Positions 51,846 to 61,161 are shown, counted from the first letter of the stretch. The stretch is DNA of 64,000 bases from Paenibacillus oleatilyticus (GCF_018998565.1 NZ_JAHNZO010000037.1:16120-80119); one strand, 5' to 3'. Numbers and translations: made by a program. Notes: generated from the sequence alone by a model not told the origin.

Positions 51846-53183
51846 ATGTATCGATTGTTAATTGTAGATGACGAGCCGGTGATCGCGAACGGATTGGTTC
51901 AGCTTTTACAGGACCGCCAAGAATTTGAATTGGATATCTGCAAGGCGTATTCTGCGGATGAGGCGCTCGAGGTTGCGCAGCGAACGAAGTTGGATATTCT
52001 CGTGAGCGATATTCGGATGCCGAAGAAGAATGGATTGCAGTTAGTCGATGAGATCGCCTATTACTGGCCTTCGTGCCGGATGATTTTCTTAACCGGATAT
52101 AGTGAGTTTAACTACGTGTATGAAGCCATTCGCAAGAATGTCGATAATTATATCTTGAAGAGCGAAGGGGTCGAACCGATCTTCGAAGCGGTAAGAGGGG
52201 CCATTGTCAAACTGGAGGAAGAGCACCGGAATCGGCTTCAACAGGAAAAGGCGCAATTGCACCTGCGGATCGTCGAATCCTTGTTGAAGAAAGAACTGCT
52301 GGAATCGGTGCTGCGAGGTGAAGAATTACCTGCTTTACTGAGTGAAGAGCGCTATGCGGATTTGGATTTCGCCATTGCTTTAGACCGTCCCTCCTTTATT
52401 CTCATTGGACATGCCGATCAGCAGGAAGGGATCACGATGAAGCGGCTGGAGGCGGCAGGCTCGATAGTTGGCAAGCTGCTGCCCCCTTCGATCGGATGCG
52501 AATACACCTTATATGACGGACACCTTATCGTATGGTTCCTGCAACCGAATGCCGAATTAGTAGATCGGCTAAGGGATGAAGCGGATGCTGCAGAGAACGG
52601 GCACCGTGTTGTAGCCTATTTGCGAGGGGTGCTGGAACGGGTTCAGAATGAGTGCGAAGAGATACTGGACGTATCGATGTCATTTGGCATTTCGGGGAAT
52701 ATGATGAACCGCTGGGACCAGACCCGCGAGCAAGTAGAAATGATCCGCTCTCTGATCCGTCGAAGAGTTCAGCTTGGTCAAAGAATGGTCATTGTTGATT
52801 ACGAGCGTACAACGGATAAATCGAGTATACAGATTAAGCTGGCAGGGATTCAGCAGGATGCTTTCAAAAAGGGACTCCTGGATCAGATTCATCGTTATAT
52901 TGAAGAGCATCTCGCAGGAGACTTGTCGCTGACGGCGATCGCAGAGGAAGTGCATCTTAACCCTTCCTACTTGTCTCGTTACTATAAGCAAATTTCAGGG
53001 CACAACCTGATTGAATATATAAAATCCTTTAAGCTCGAATCCGCGATTGCGATGATGTCAGATCCCCATTTGAAGCTAAATGAGATTGCGCTTCGCGTAG
53101 GGTTCGACTCTCCGTCTTACTTCGCTACCTTCTTTAAAAAGATGACCGGAAAATCTCCGCAGGAATACCGTAACCTGCAATAG
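51846..53183 (+). CDS. YesN-type response regulator with AraC DNA-binding domain
   Basis: A 445-residue regulator. The receiver domain has the phospho-acceptor in ILVSDIRMPKKNG and the conserved FLTGYSEFNYVYEAI and YILKSE. A middle region of about 200 residues is followed by two AraC helix-turn-helix motifs (LSLTAIAEEVHLNPSYLSRY and LNEIALRVGFDSPSYFATFF). It belongs with the YesM-type kinase upstream and probably activates the downstream transporter operon, whose promoter begins near 53219. Confidence 0.9.
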   Translation: MYRLLIVDDEPVIANGLVQLLQDRQEFELDICKAYSADEALEVAQRTKLDILVSDIRMPKKNGLQLVDEIAYYWPSCRMIFLTGYSEFNYVYEAIRKNVDNYILKSEGVEPIFEAVRGAIVKLEEEHRNRLQQEKAQLHLRIVESLLKKELLESVLRGEELPALLSEERYADLDFAIALDRPSFILIGHADQQEGITMKRLEAAGSIVGKLLPPSIGCEYTLYDGHLIVWFLQPNAELVDRLRDEADAAENGHRVVAYLRGVLERVQNECEEILDVSMSFGISGNMMNRWDQTREQVEMIRSLIRRRVQLGQRMVIVDYERTTDKSSIQIKLAGIQQDAFKKGLLDQIHRYIEEHLAGDLSLTAIAEEVHLNPSYLSRYYKQISGHNLIEYIKSFKLESAIAMMSDPHLKLNEIALRVGFDSPSYFATFFKKMTGKSPQEYRNLQ

Positions 53184-53218
53184 GTCAATAAAGTGAAGAC
53201 AATGTAAAGGATTCGAAA

Positions 53219-53248
53219 TTGTAAACGGTTTCTTTCCGGGCTTACAAT
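53219..53248 (+). promoter_or_regulatory. cre site overlapping the promoter of the LplA-like operon
   Basis: TTGTAAACGGTTTCT (53219-53233) fits the CcpA cre consensus WTGNAANCGNWNNCW at every fixed position. TTGTAA within it also serves as a -35 box, with TACAAT (53243-53248) as -10 after 18 bp. CcpA binding here would block transcription when good sugars are present. Confidence 0.65.
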
Positions 53249-53307
53249 ATAAATAGGCAAAGCGACCTGCATGGACAGTACTTTTTACTAGGGGGAAAGT
53301 TTCCAAT

Positions 53308-55041
53308 ATGAAGCATTATACATTTAGAAAAACGAGAATGATTTTGCTGCTTGCTGCCAGCGTATCGATGGTGTCGGCGTGCTCTAGCCAAGGGGGAGAC
53401 AAGTCAGTGAGTTCTGCGACTCCTGTGGCATCCGGAGGTTCCGCCGTCACTGCGGCGCCAGAACCGCTAGGCAAGTATGCGGAGCCTGTCGTTGTTACGG
53501 AAGTGCTTGGATTCAGCACGCCCGAAGACCCTAGAACCACGAAGGGGATTACCCCTGATCAGAACAGTTATCTCAAAGACCTCAAGGATATGTTGAATAT
53601 CGATGTGAAATATAAATGGACGGTGCCGAAAGATCAATATGAGCAAAAGTTCTCGCTTGCGTTGGCATCGGGCGATTTGCCGGACATTATGGAGCTTAGT
53701 CCGAAAGATTATGAGAAGCTTCGGAAGCAAGATATGCTGGCAGATTTAACCGCAGCCTATGATAAATACGCCTCGCCGGATCTGAAGAAATATATGGAGT
53801 CCGATGGCGGGTTTGCGATGAAAACGGTAACCAGAGACGGCAAGCTGATGGCCATTCCAGATTTTACGGATCCGGCGCTTGGCACACAGTTGCTGTGGAT
53901 TCGGAAAGATTGGCTCGATAACTTGAACCTTCAAGTGCCGAAGACGATCGATGAACTGGAAAAGGTTGCGACCGCTTTTGTGAATGACGATCCGGATCGG
54001 AACGGGAAGAAGGATACCTACGGCATCGCGCTGGAGAAGAAGCCTTTCTTCTGGGGATTTGATTTGCGCGGGTTCTTCAATGCCTATGGCGCTTATCCTT
54101 CGGTTGGAGACAATATTAACGCATGGATTAAAGACAGCAGCGGCAAGCTTGTTCCCGGGTTGATTCAGCCTGAGATGAAGCCTGCGCTGGCGAAGCTCCA
54201 ATCCTGGTATAAGAACGGTATTCTGGACAAAGAGTTTGCGCTCAAAGACGAGAATAAAGTGGTAGAGGACATCACGGCCGGTAAAGTAGGGATCTCCTAT
54301 GGGGAATGGTGGTATCCAAACTGGCCGCTCAATCTCAGTGTGGATAAAGACCCGAAAGCGAATTGGATCGCCGTTCAAATTCCTACGCTGGATGGACAGC
54401 CAGGGAAATCCATTGTTCCAAAACTGCGCAGCGAGAAAGTCTACGCCGTCAATAAAAAATTGAAGAACCCCGAAGCGATCGTGAAAATGTTGAATTTCTA
54501 TTTAGAAATGGGCAAGCCTCAATATATGGATAAGAATAAACCGGAGAATGGGTACGTCTACAATTGGTTCATGCCAAGAATATCAAATCCGGCTCAAATT
54601 GAAACCATTTACACGGAAGTAAACAAAGCGCTGGCGGCCAAACAAACAAAAATTACGGTGAATAGTCCGGATTATAAAATGATACAGGATGTCCTGAAAG
54701 CGACATTGGATTTGCAGGCGAATGATACCCAAACGGCATCGCGGGGCGTGAACTGGGGACTGTATTTTAGTCGTGCGGCGGAAGATGGCGGCTGGGGCCT
54801 GACGCGCAAGATTCGTGAGAAGGGCCAGTTTGTGGTGAATGAATTCTACGGAACACCGACCCCTACCATGGTTGAGAAAGGCGGACAGCTAGATAAGCTG
54901 ATGCTGGAGTCTTTTAACAAAATCATTCTTGGCGCACCTGTTGACGATTTCGATAAATTCGTAGCGAGCTGGAAAACGCTTGGCGGCGATAAAATGACTG
55001 AAGAAGTGAATGCATGGTACAACGAGCAAGCTGTGAAATAA
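53308..55041 (+). CDS. Extracellular oligosaccharide-binding lipoprotein (LplA-like)
   Basis: A 577-residue large solute-binding protein of the LplA/YtcQ type. The lipoprotein signal ends SVSMVSAC. Features are LPDIMELSPKDYEKLRKQDM, IPDFTDPALGTQLLWIRKDW and the Ca-loop-like DDPDRNGKKDTYGIAL. It delivers oligosaccharides to the two permeases downstream. The ATG at 53308 follows gggggaaag. A hairpin separates it from the permease genes. Confidence 0.9.
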   Translation: MKHYTFRKTRMILLLAASVSMVSACSSQGGDKSVSSATPVASGGSAVTAAPEPLGKYAEPVVVTEVLGFSTPEDPRTTKGITPDQNSYLKDLKDMLNIDVKYKWTVPKDQYEQKFSLALASGDLPDIMELSPKDYEKLRKQDMLADLTAAYDKYASPDLKKYMESDGGFAMKTVTRDGKLMAIPDFTDPALGTQLLWIRKDWLDNLNLQVPKTIDELEKVATAFVNDDPDRNGKKDTYGIALEKKPFFWGFDLRGFFNAYGAYPSVGDNINAWIKDSSGKLVPGLIQPEMKPALAKLQSWYKNGILDKEFALKDENKVVEDITAGKVGISYGEWWYPNWPLNLSVDKDPKANWIAVQIPTLDGQPGKSIVPKLRSEKVYAVNKKLKNPEAIVKMLNFYLEMGKPQYMDKNKPENGYVYNWFMPRISNPAQIETIYTEVNKALAAKQTKITVNSPDYKMIQDVLKATLDLQANDTQTASRGVNWGLYFSRAAEDGGWGLTRKIREKGQFVVNEFYGTPTPTMVEKGGQLDKLMLESFNKIILGAPVDDFDKFVASWKTLGGDKMTEEVNAWYNEQAVK

Positions 55042-55056
55042 ATGAACGTATCGTGA

Positions 55057-55092
55057 CGAGGGGAGCGGGAGCCAGCGGCTCCTCTCGTTTTG
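55057..55092 (+). terminator. Intra-operon hairpin after the binding-protein gene
   Basis: Arms cgaggggagc (55057-55066) and gctcctctcg (55078-55087), one wobble pair, then ttttgtct. It probably lowers expression of the permeases relative to the binding protein. Confidence 0.75.
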
Positions 55093-55122
55093 TCTACCAA
55101 TGTGTAAGGAGGTAGTCCAACC

Positions 55123-56013
55123 ATGAGAACTTTTCGCAAAGAGTATCCGCTGCATATCATGCTGATTCCAGGAGTGATTCTGACACTTATTTATTCGTAT
55201 GGTCCAATGGCCGGACTCGTCATGGCTTTTCAAAATTTTGAGCCGCTGTCAGGCTTTTTTAAATCGGAGTGGGTGGGTTGGGACAATTTTACGTATGTGT
55301 TTCATTTGCCGGATTTCAAACAAGTCTTCTGGAACACGATCCTGATCTCCATCTTCAAAATCGCACTGTTCCTGCTTGTTCCGCTTATTCTCGCTTTATT
55401 GCTCAATGAGGTGACGAAGCGATGGTTCTCGCGGCTTGTGCAATCGACCATTTTCCTGCCATTCTTCTTGTCATGGACGGTTCTTGGAGGGATTGTGATT
55501 GAAATCTTCTCATTGAATGGACCGGTAAATAGCTTATTATCCTTTTTGGGACTTAAGGAAATCATGTTTATGCTGGATAACGGCTGGTTCCGTGGAATCA
55601 TCATCGGTTCGGATGTCTGGAAAAGCATGGGCTACAATATGATCGTTATGTTGGCCGCAATCACGGGAATTAACGGTACTTTGTATGAAGCTGCGGAAGT
55701 GGACGGCGCGGGCCGATGGAAGCAGATGCTGCATATCACTTTGCCCGGTATGCTGCCGATGCTGATTTTGCTGGGCGTCCTGAGTCTGGGGAATATTCTC
55801 AACGCAGGATTTGAGCAAATCCTGATCATGTACAATCCGACGGTGTACGAAGGCGCGGACATTATCGACACGTTCGTCTACCGGCTCGGCTTGTTCAGTC
55901 AGCAATTCGGCCCCGCTGCGGCAGTCGGTCTGTTTAAGTCCGTCATTTCCCTGGGTCTGGTCTCTATCGCCTACTATGCTGCGTACAAATATAACAATTA
56001 TCGAATCTTCTAA
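55123..56013 (+). CDS. ABC transporter permease, LplB-like
   Basis: A 296-residue permease with six membrane segments. The N-terminus YPLHIMLIPGVILTLIYSYG and PMAGLVMAFQNF are hallmark LplB sequences, and the EAA loop is YEAAEVDGAGRWKQMLHITL. ATG 55123 follows aaggaggtag. It pairs with the LplC-like permease 12 bp downstream. No ATPase gene is nearby, so a shared MsmX-type ATPase is likely. Confidence 0.9.
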   Translation: MRTFRKEYPLHIMLIPGVILTLIYSYGPMAGLVMAFQNFEPLSGFFKSEWVGWDNFTYVFHLPDFKQVFWNTILISIFKIALFLLVPLILALLLNEVTKRWFSRLVQSTIFLPFFLSWTVLGGIVIEIFSLNGPVNSLLSFLGLKEIMFMLDNGWFRGIIIGSDVWKSMGYNMIVMLAAITGINGTLYEAAEVDGAGRWKQMLHITLPGMLPMLILLGVLSLGNILNAGFEQILIMYNPTVYEGADIIDTFVYRLGLFSQQFGPAAAVGLFKSVISLGLVSIAYYAAYKYNNYRIF

Positions 56014-56025
56014 GGAGGGAATGAC

Positions 56026-56916
56026 GTGATCCATAAATCATCGGCAAGCAGACAGATGTTTGTGTTGTTTAACACGATCTTTTTGACCTTGATTACCGTA
56101 CTGGCCATTATTCCATTTGTTCATTTGCTCGCCATCTCGCTTAGCTCCAATACAGCCGCAATGGCCGGCGAAGTGAAGCTGTGGCCTGTTGGCTTCTCCC
56201 TGGATGCTTATATTTACCTGGGGGAAAAGGTAGAGTTCCTGCGCTCCTTGCGGGTCTCCCTGGAGCGGGTCGTTCTCGGCACGGCCGTCAATATGTTTCT
56301 TGTCTTTATTACAGCATTCCCTTTAGCCAAGTCTAATGACAAGTTCAAGTACAGAACGGTCTATGTTTGGTTTTTTGCGGTTACCATGTTCTTCAGCGGC
56401 GGCTTGATTCCAACCTACATGATTGTGAAAAATACCGGATTAATCGATACGATCTGGGCGTTGATCTTGCCTGGCGCATTGAATGTGTGGAACATGGTGC
56501 TCATGCTCAACTTTTTCCGGGCCATCCCCAAAGAGTTGGACGAGGCGGCTACCATCGATGGGGCGGGTCATTGGCGGGTCCTTTGGCAAGTCTATTTACC
56601 CGTATCGCTTCCGTCGATCGCGACAATCGGTTTGTTCACGGTCATCGGTCACTGGAATGTCTGGTTCGACGGCATCTTGTATATGAATTCACCCGAACAT
56701 TATCCGCTGCAGACGTACTTGTCTACGCTCATAACGGCTATCAACTCACAGATGAGTTCCATGTCGCTTGACCAGTTGAAGGCTTTGGAGAATTTAAGCG
56801 AGAAAACGCTTCGGACCGCGCAGATATTCATGGGGGCGCTGCCGATTATGCTCGTCTATCCGTTCCTGCAGAAATATTTCGTCAAAGGGATGACCGTAGG
56901 CAGCGTGAAGGAATGA
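56026..56916 (+). CDS. ABC transporter permease, LplC/YtcP-like
   Basis: A 296-residue permease with six membrane segments and the EAA loop LDEAATIDGAGHWRVLWQVY. The C-terminal YPFLQKYFVKGMTVGSVKE is the usual LplC ending. The start codon is GTG 56026, 6 nt after aaggaggg. It completes the LplABC-type importer. The oxidoreductase gene follows 28 bp later, so it is probably in the same operon. Confidence 0.92.
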   Translation: MIHKSSASRQMFVLFNTIFLTLITVLAIIPFVHLLAISLSSNTAAMAGEVKLWPVGFSLDAYIYLGEKVEFLRSLRVSLERVVLGTAVNMFLVFITAFPLAKSNDKFKYRTVYVWFFAVTMFFSGGLIPTYMIVKNTGLIDTIWALILPGALNVWNMVLMLNFFRAIPKELDEAATIDGAGHWRVLWQVYLPVSLPSIATIGLFTVIGHWNVWFDGILYMNSPEHYPLQTYLSTLITAINSQMSSMSLDQLKALENLSEKTLRTAQIFMGALPIMLVYPFLQKYFVKGMTVGSVKE

Positions 56917-56944
56917 ACGATCAGCATACAGGGAGATGGAAATC

Positions 56945-58207
56945 ATGATGAAGCAAGTAACCGTGGCCTTGGTTGGGGCGGGACTTCGGGGCGTGAATTA
57001 TTTGGAATATGCGAAGCAGTATCCGGATGAGATGCAAATCGTCGCCGTAGCAGAGCCGAACAGGGAGCGGAGAGAGCATTGCCAAGCGAGACATGGGCTT
57101 CCTGACGACAAGTGCTTTACCCATTGGGATGAACTCTTTGCACAGCCGAAGATGGCGGATGCGGTCTTCATCTGCACCCAGGATCAGCAGCATTTTGAAC
57201 CGACGATGAAAGCGCTGGATGCGGGGTATCATGTGCTGCTGGAGAAGCCGATGTCCCCCGATGCGAAGGAATGCGTGGCGATGGGAGCACGAGCTGCGCA
57301 GCTTGACCGTGTGTTCTCGATATGCCATGTTCTGAGGTTTACGAATTTCTTCGCTACGATCAAGGAATTGCTGGAAGGAGGGGCTATTGGTCAATTGATG
57401 TCGATCACGCACAATGAGAACGTCGGATACTGGCATCAAGCCCACAGCTTTGTTCGGGGCAACTGGCGCAGGAAGGACGAATCGAGCCCGATGATCTTGG
57501 CGAAGTCCTGCCATGACCTGGATATCTTACTCTGGCTGGCCGGATCGGATTGCGTAAGCATTTCGTCATTCGGCTCCTTGTCCCACTTTACTTCTGCACA
57601 AGCGCCGGAGGGAGCGCCCCTTCGCTGCCTGGACGGCTGCCCCGTCGCAGAAGAATGCCTTTACTACGCGCCGAAACAGTATTTGACCGAAAATACGGAC
57701 TGGCCAACTTCGGCGATCAGCGATGATTGGAGCTATGAAGGTCGAATCAAGGCGCTGCAGGAAGGACCGTATGGCCGATGCGTCTACCATTGCGACAACG
57801 ATGTCGTCGATCATCAAGTGGTGAATATGACATTCGCGAACGGCGTTATTGCAGCATTCCATATGAGTGCCTTTACGAAGGAAATTAGCCGGACGATCAA
57901 GCTGATGGGAACGACGGGCGAGATTCGCGGCGCGATGGAGAAGAACGAGATCGAAATTCTCCGTTTCGGCAGCGACAAGGCGGAGCGAATCGATTTGGCC
58001 GATGCGGGCGGACATATCGGACACGGCGGCGGAGATTACGGCTTGGTCCGGGATTTCCTCCGGCTCTTGCGCGAAGGCGGCGGCAGCAAAGGGCTGACAT
58101 CAGCGCATCACTCCGTGCAAAGCCATATGATGGCGTTCGCGGCGGAACAAGCCCGAGTGGAACAGAGTGTGGTTCGTATGCAGGATTTTGTTGAGCGCTT
58201 GTTATAA
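56945..58207 (+). CDS. Gfo/Idh/MocA-family sugar oxidoreductase
   Basis: A 420-residue NAD(P)-dependent oxidoreductase. The Rossmann motif is VALVGAGLRGVNYLEYA, the catalytic-site EKPM motif lies in GYHVLLEKPMSPDAKE, and the later KSCHDLDILLWLAG provides the usual D-x-x-x-H-like site. A cysteine-containing insertion (RCLDGCPVAEECLYYAP) is typical of a Paenibacillus subgroup. It probably acts on the sugar or uronic acid brought in by the LplABC transporter. ATG 56945 follows gggaga. It ends the locus. Confidence 0.88.
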   Translation: MMKQVTVALVGAGLRGVNYLEYAKQYPDEMQIVAVAEPNRERREHCQARHGLPDDKCFTHWDELFAQPKMADAVFICTQDQQHFEPTMKALDAGYHVLLEKPMSPDAKECVAMGARAAQLDRVFSICHVLRFTNFFATIKELLEGGAIGQLMSITHNENVGYWHQAHSFVRGNWRRKDESSPMILAKSCHDLDILLWLAGSDCVSISSFGSLSHFTSAQAPEGAPLRCLDGCPVAEECLYYAPKQYLTENTDWPTSAISDDWSYEGRIKALQEGPYGRCVYHCDNDVVDHQVVNMTFANGVIAAFHMSAFTKEISRTIKLMGTTGEIRGAMEKNEIEILRFGSDKAERIDLADAGGHIGHGGGDYGLVRDFLRLLREGGGSKGLTSAHHSVQSHMMAFAAEQARVEQSVVRMQDFVERLL

Positions 58208-58292
58208 TCGATTTCTATAAACAACACAAATAACCGCTCAGATAGCTCCATAATACACAATGTAGGCGAACTTTCTGTTACCCATCCGCTGA

Positions 58293-58517
58293 CTAACGGT
58301 GTTCATCGGAAGGCGTTAATTCGTACAGGCTGCGCACCTCGCACTGAAGCGTATCGGCGATCGAAATCGCGAGCTTAAGAGACATCACTCTTTTATTGTC
58401 GATAAAGTCATCCAGCCGCTCCCGTCTCACCCGTAGTTCAAGCGCCAGCCGTTCCAGCGGTATTCCTGCTTCCTGAAGCCTTTCTTCTAGCAGACAACGG
58501 CCAAGTTCGTACTTCAA
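58293..58517 (-). CDS. Small XRE-type helix-turn-helix regulator
   Basis: A 74-residue protein with a Cro/XRE HTH: LERLALELRVRRERLDDFID then ALSISIADTLQC-like LKLAISIADTLQCEVRSLYE. The start is taken as TTG 58517, about 10 nt after gagagggg on the minus strand; the frame is open to 58586 but that stretch overlaps the kinase relic. It lies downstream of a broken histidine kinase on the same strand. The target is unknown. Confidence 0.7.
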   Translation of the reverse strand: MKYELGRCLLEERLQEAGIPLERLALELRVRRERLDDFIDNKRVMSLKLAISIADTLQCEVRSLYELTPSDEHR

Positions 58518-58557
58518 TATGCATATGCCCCTCTCAGAAAAAATCGCCCAACAAATC

Positions 58558-58735
58558 TTATGATTTCCTTTCCGCTTTAGCTTCATCCCCGGCTTGGATC
58601 TCGGGAATCGTGAGCGTAAACAGCGTGCCCGCCCCAGGCACTCTTGATGGATACCTCTCCGTCCAGTGCCCGGATCACCTCGTAGGAAAGGCCCATCCGA
58701 GCCTGGTGTGTTCGTTTTCGTTGAGAAATGTATCG
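58558..58735 (-). pseudogene. C-terminal relic of a sensor histidine kinase
   Basis: The minus strand reads LGMGLSYEVIRALDGEVSIK in one frame and TLFTLTIPEIQAGDEAKAER to a stop at 58558 in another. These are the G2 box and final strand of a HATPase domain, joined by a frameshift near 58640. Nothing of the kinase upstream survives. Confidence 0.65.
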
Positions 58736-58804
58736 AGCCTAAGACGAAACCGCTGCGGCAGGCTATGAGTAGTAGGCCACATATGTTAAAAGGCTCCAGT
58801 TACT

Positions 58805-58943
58805 CTATTCCACAATTGGGCCATATAACGAAATAAATTCTTGTTGAAATTAAAAATATTTGAAATAATTGTTATTAAGTTAAAGGAGAGCGATTGCAGA
58901 AAAAGGTGATACGACTTTCCCTTACTTAAGAATTGTGGAATAG
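58805..58943. repeat. MITE-like inverted repeat
   Basis: The 13 bp ctattccacaatt (58805-58817) recur inverted as aattgtggaatag (58931-58943), enclosing 113 bp of AT-rich non-coding sequence. The size suits a small non-autonomous element or the two ends of a collapsed IS. No target duplication was identified. Confidence 0.45.
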
Positions 58944-58976
58944 TTAAAAATCCGATTAATTATATTCCGAAAGGGT

Positions 58977-59537
58977 GTGTGCAATATATTATCAACTAAT
59001 GTTTTTACTTATAAATCTAAGGACGGAAAAACAGTAATAATTAGAGAAGCTATAGAACAGGATGCAGAAAGAATGCTAAATTCTGCTTCAAAAGCTTTAA
59101 TAAACGCTCCATACATGCTAAGTACGGTTGAGGATGTAAAAAAGATGAGTGTTGATGCTATTCAAAAAACGTTAAAAGCTTATCATGAAAATCCAAATTA
59201 TGTACAGTTTATTGCTGAAGTTGATGGTAAGTTAGTCGGTGCAATAGATTTTAAGAACGGAAACAAAGAAAAAATTAGTCATCAAGGGGCTTTTGCGATG
59301 ACCATACTACCTGAATATCGAAATTACGGTATTGGAAGAGCTCTTCTAGAAACGTTAATCAATTGGGCTAAAAACAACAGTAAGATTGAGAAGGTTTGTC
59401 TTGAGGTAATGGAAGATAATTTAGGTGCAATCCAGTTATATAAGAATCTAGGCTTTTTTGAAGAGGGTAGAAAAGCAAAGGGGGTAAAATTGGATGACGG
59501 CTATCAAGATTTAATATTAATGGCTTTATTCGTTTGA
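58977..59537 (+). CDS. GNAT-family N-acetyltransferase
   Basis: A 186-residue GNAT enzyme. The acetyl-CoA loop is LPEYRNYGIGRALLETLINW (R/Q-x-x-G-x-G/A form), preceded by QGAFAMTI and followed by CLEVMEDNLGAIQLYKNLGF, the usual motif B with Asn and Tyr. The C-terminus resembles ribosomal-protein or small-molecule acetyltransferases of the RimI/YhhY type. The start is uncertain: GTG 58977 is very near the gaaaggg site and no better codon exists. Composition is AT-rich, unlike the genes to its left. Confidence 0.78.
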   Translation: MCNILSTNVFTYKSKDGKTVIIREAIEQDAERMLNSASKALINAPYMLSTVEDVKKMSVDAIQKTLKAYHENPNYVQFIAEVDGKLVGAIDFKNGNKEKISHQGAFAMTILPEYRNYGIGRALLETLINWAKNNSKIEKVCLEVMEDNLGAIQLYKNLGFFEEGRKAKGVKLDDGYQDLILMALFV

Positions 59538-59621
59538 AATTGAACATAAGACTTTACTTGGAAGGTCTCCAAATGCTAGTTAAGACCTGTAAGTCTCTCG
59601 ACTTTATTTCTACATTAAAAA

Positions 59622-59645
59622 GAGGCAGCTTTTCTGGCTGCCTGC
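59622..59645 (-). terminator. Terminator for the DUF4386 gene
   Basis: Arms ggcagc (59624-59629) and gctgcc (59637-59642). On the minus strand they are followed by tctttttaat, so they end the leftward transcript. They may also act on the converging GNAT gene. Confidence 0.55.
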
Positions 59646-59758
59646 TTATCTAAGCTCCTCATCTGCCGTTTTCCTAAGTTGCATTAAATTACTTTCTTTG
59701 ATTGGCGATTCCAATGTCCGTTCCATTTAACCACACCTTCTTTTCTAAAGCATTCATC

Positions 59759-60457
59759 TTAATTGGATACAGGATCCTGTTCCGCCCGGTTGAATCCTTT
59801 AATGATTAGCCAAATAGCCAAAACCAATTGTTGAAAGGCTATCAGACTGTTCAACATCATGTAGGTTGCATCCAGACCGATGAAGCGAATCATAAATAAT
59901 AAGCTTGCCAATATGGACAATGTAGACCCAATAAGACCCGAAGCTGACAACCAACGTGGAACTAATTTTATTTGGTAAAATATGCAGTTAAACAAGAGCA
60001 TAGCCAAAACAAATGCCAGTGTCGTTGCCACATGATTCACCAAATCACGTCCTTCCCGTAACAATCCACCCAGGGTCTGAAAATACGATACATTCAGAGT
60101 TCCAACTTTTGCAAATTCGTGGCTTAATGTCAGTAGCAACAGAAGAATGATTACACCAAAAATAATGAACACACCCGCAATGATGCCGAAAGCAACAGAT
60201 CCAAGAGCTAAACCATTATTATGCTTACTTAAAATCGGATACATCAAAATAGGAATACCAACATATGCAACAACCATTAACAACTGGAAAAACGCTCCTA
60301 CAAGTACCTGATTTTCATTTGTAGAAGCCTTGACAAGGTAGTCTGCTCCATCTATAACAGGAACAACACTAAATATACCTGTAACCAACCCGGTTATTAA
60401 TAACACCCCAGTAATTACTGCTGACCTTCTACCTGAATTTGCACTCTTACTCAACAT
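59759..60457 (-). CDS. DUF4386 integral membrane protein
   Basis: A 232-residue protein with six predicted membrane segments and the DUF4386 features ITGVLLITGLVTGIFSV, ADYLVKASTNENQVLVGAFF and LVPRWLSASGLIGS. The family is common in Bacillota and its function is unknown. I start at ATG 60457; nine further in-frame codons upstream come from a G-rich region. The run of nine C on the plus strand (60463-60471) lies at its ribosome site and could be phase-variable, which is speculation. Confidence 0.78.
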   Translation of the reverse strand: MLSKSANSGRRSAVITGVLLITGLVTGIFSVVPVIDGADYLVKASTNENQVLVGAFFQLLMVVAYVGIPILMYPILSKHNNGLALGSVAFGIIAGVFIIFGVIILLLLLTLSHEFAKVGTLNVSYFQTLGGLLREGRDLVNHVATTLAFVLAMLLFNCIFYQIKLVPRWLSASGLIGSTLSILASLLFMIRFIGLDATYMMLNSLIAFQQLVLAIWLIIKGFNRAEQDPVSN

Positions 60458-60572
60458 ATTTAACCCCCCCCCTATAATACCCACCTTTTATAATAATATG
60501 ACAGGAAAAGGCAAGATAAAACAGATACTTTAGTATGGTTAGCCTCTATCGCCATGGAAGAGAACAGCGATA

Positions 60573-60785
60573 CAGCCAGCCATTTCTAAACATGTAAGCC
60601 GTCTGAAAATGGCTGAACTGGTCCGCGAAACGAGAAAGGGGCAATGGGTGTTCTATTCGATCAAAGAGAAACGGTTAGAGGAAATTGGTTATGCCTTGTC
60701 CCATTCGCCTGATCTATCCGAGGAGCTGTGGAAAGTAGAGCAACATGGGCTGACGGTTACATGCGAGCAAAGGGGTGTACAGCAG
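60573..60785 (+). pseudogene. ArsR-family repressor relic
   Basis: The frame gives QPAISKHVSRLKMAELVRET, the recognition helix and wing of ArsR/SmtB repressors, then WVFYSIKEKRLEEIGYAL. The N-terminal helices with the metal-sensing Cys pair are missing, and no stop separates it from the acr3 relic that follows. It was the regulator of an arsenic operon. Confidence 0.75.
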
Positions 60786-61045
60786 GTGAGCAAGCAAGAG
60801 AGAAAGCAGCTTTCTTTTCTGGACCGCTATTTGACGTATGGATTTTTGTTGCGATGACGATAGGGATTGTCCTGGGCTACGTATTTCCGAACTTTGTCGC
60901 CGGTTTGAATGAATTTCAAGTCGGAACCACCTCGATACCGATTGCTCTTGTTGTTAACCATTTCATTGATTCAAAACTGGATCATTGGTCCGCTCTTAAT
61001 GTTTTTCTTGTTGTTAATTTGCTTTGTCACGAAACTCCTCCTGTT
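60786..61045 (+). pseudogene. ACR3 arsenite efflux gene relic
   Basis: From GTG 60786 the reading is SKQERKQLSFLDRYLT, and after a one-base shift WIFVAMTIGIVLGYVFPNFV then EFQVGTTSIPIA, the N-terminus of ACR3. A deletion then joins a later segment, SLIQNWIIGPLLMFFLLLIC, in another frame. Most of the permease is gone. With the arsR relic it shows a former ars operon. Confidence 0.8.
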
Positions 61046-61161
61046 TTGCCATACATAACTCTAATATGCCTTTATTTGATTTTGTAATCTTGCTCTTATA
61101 TTCCCCGATCCGTACAAATGATGAATTTTGGTTTATACTAATTTTCCGTGGAGGTGATTAC

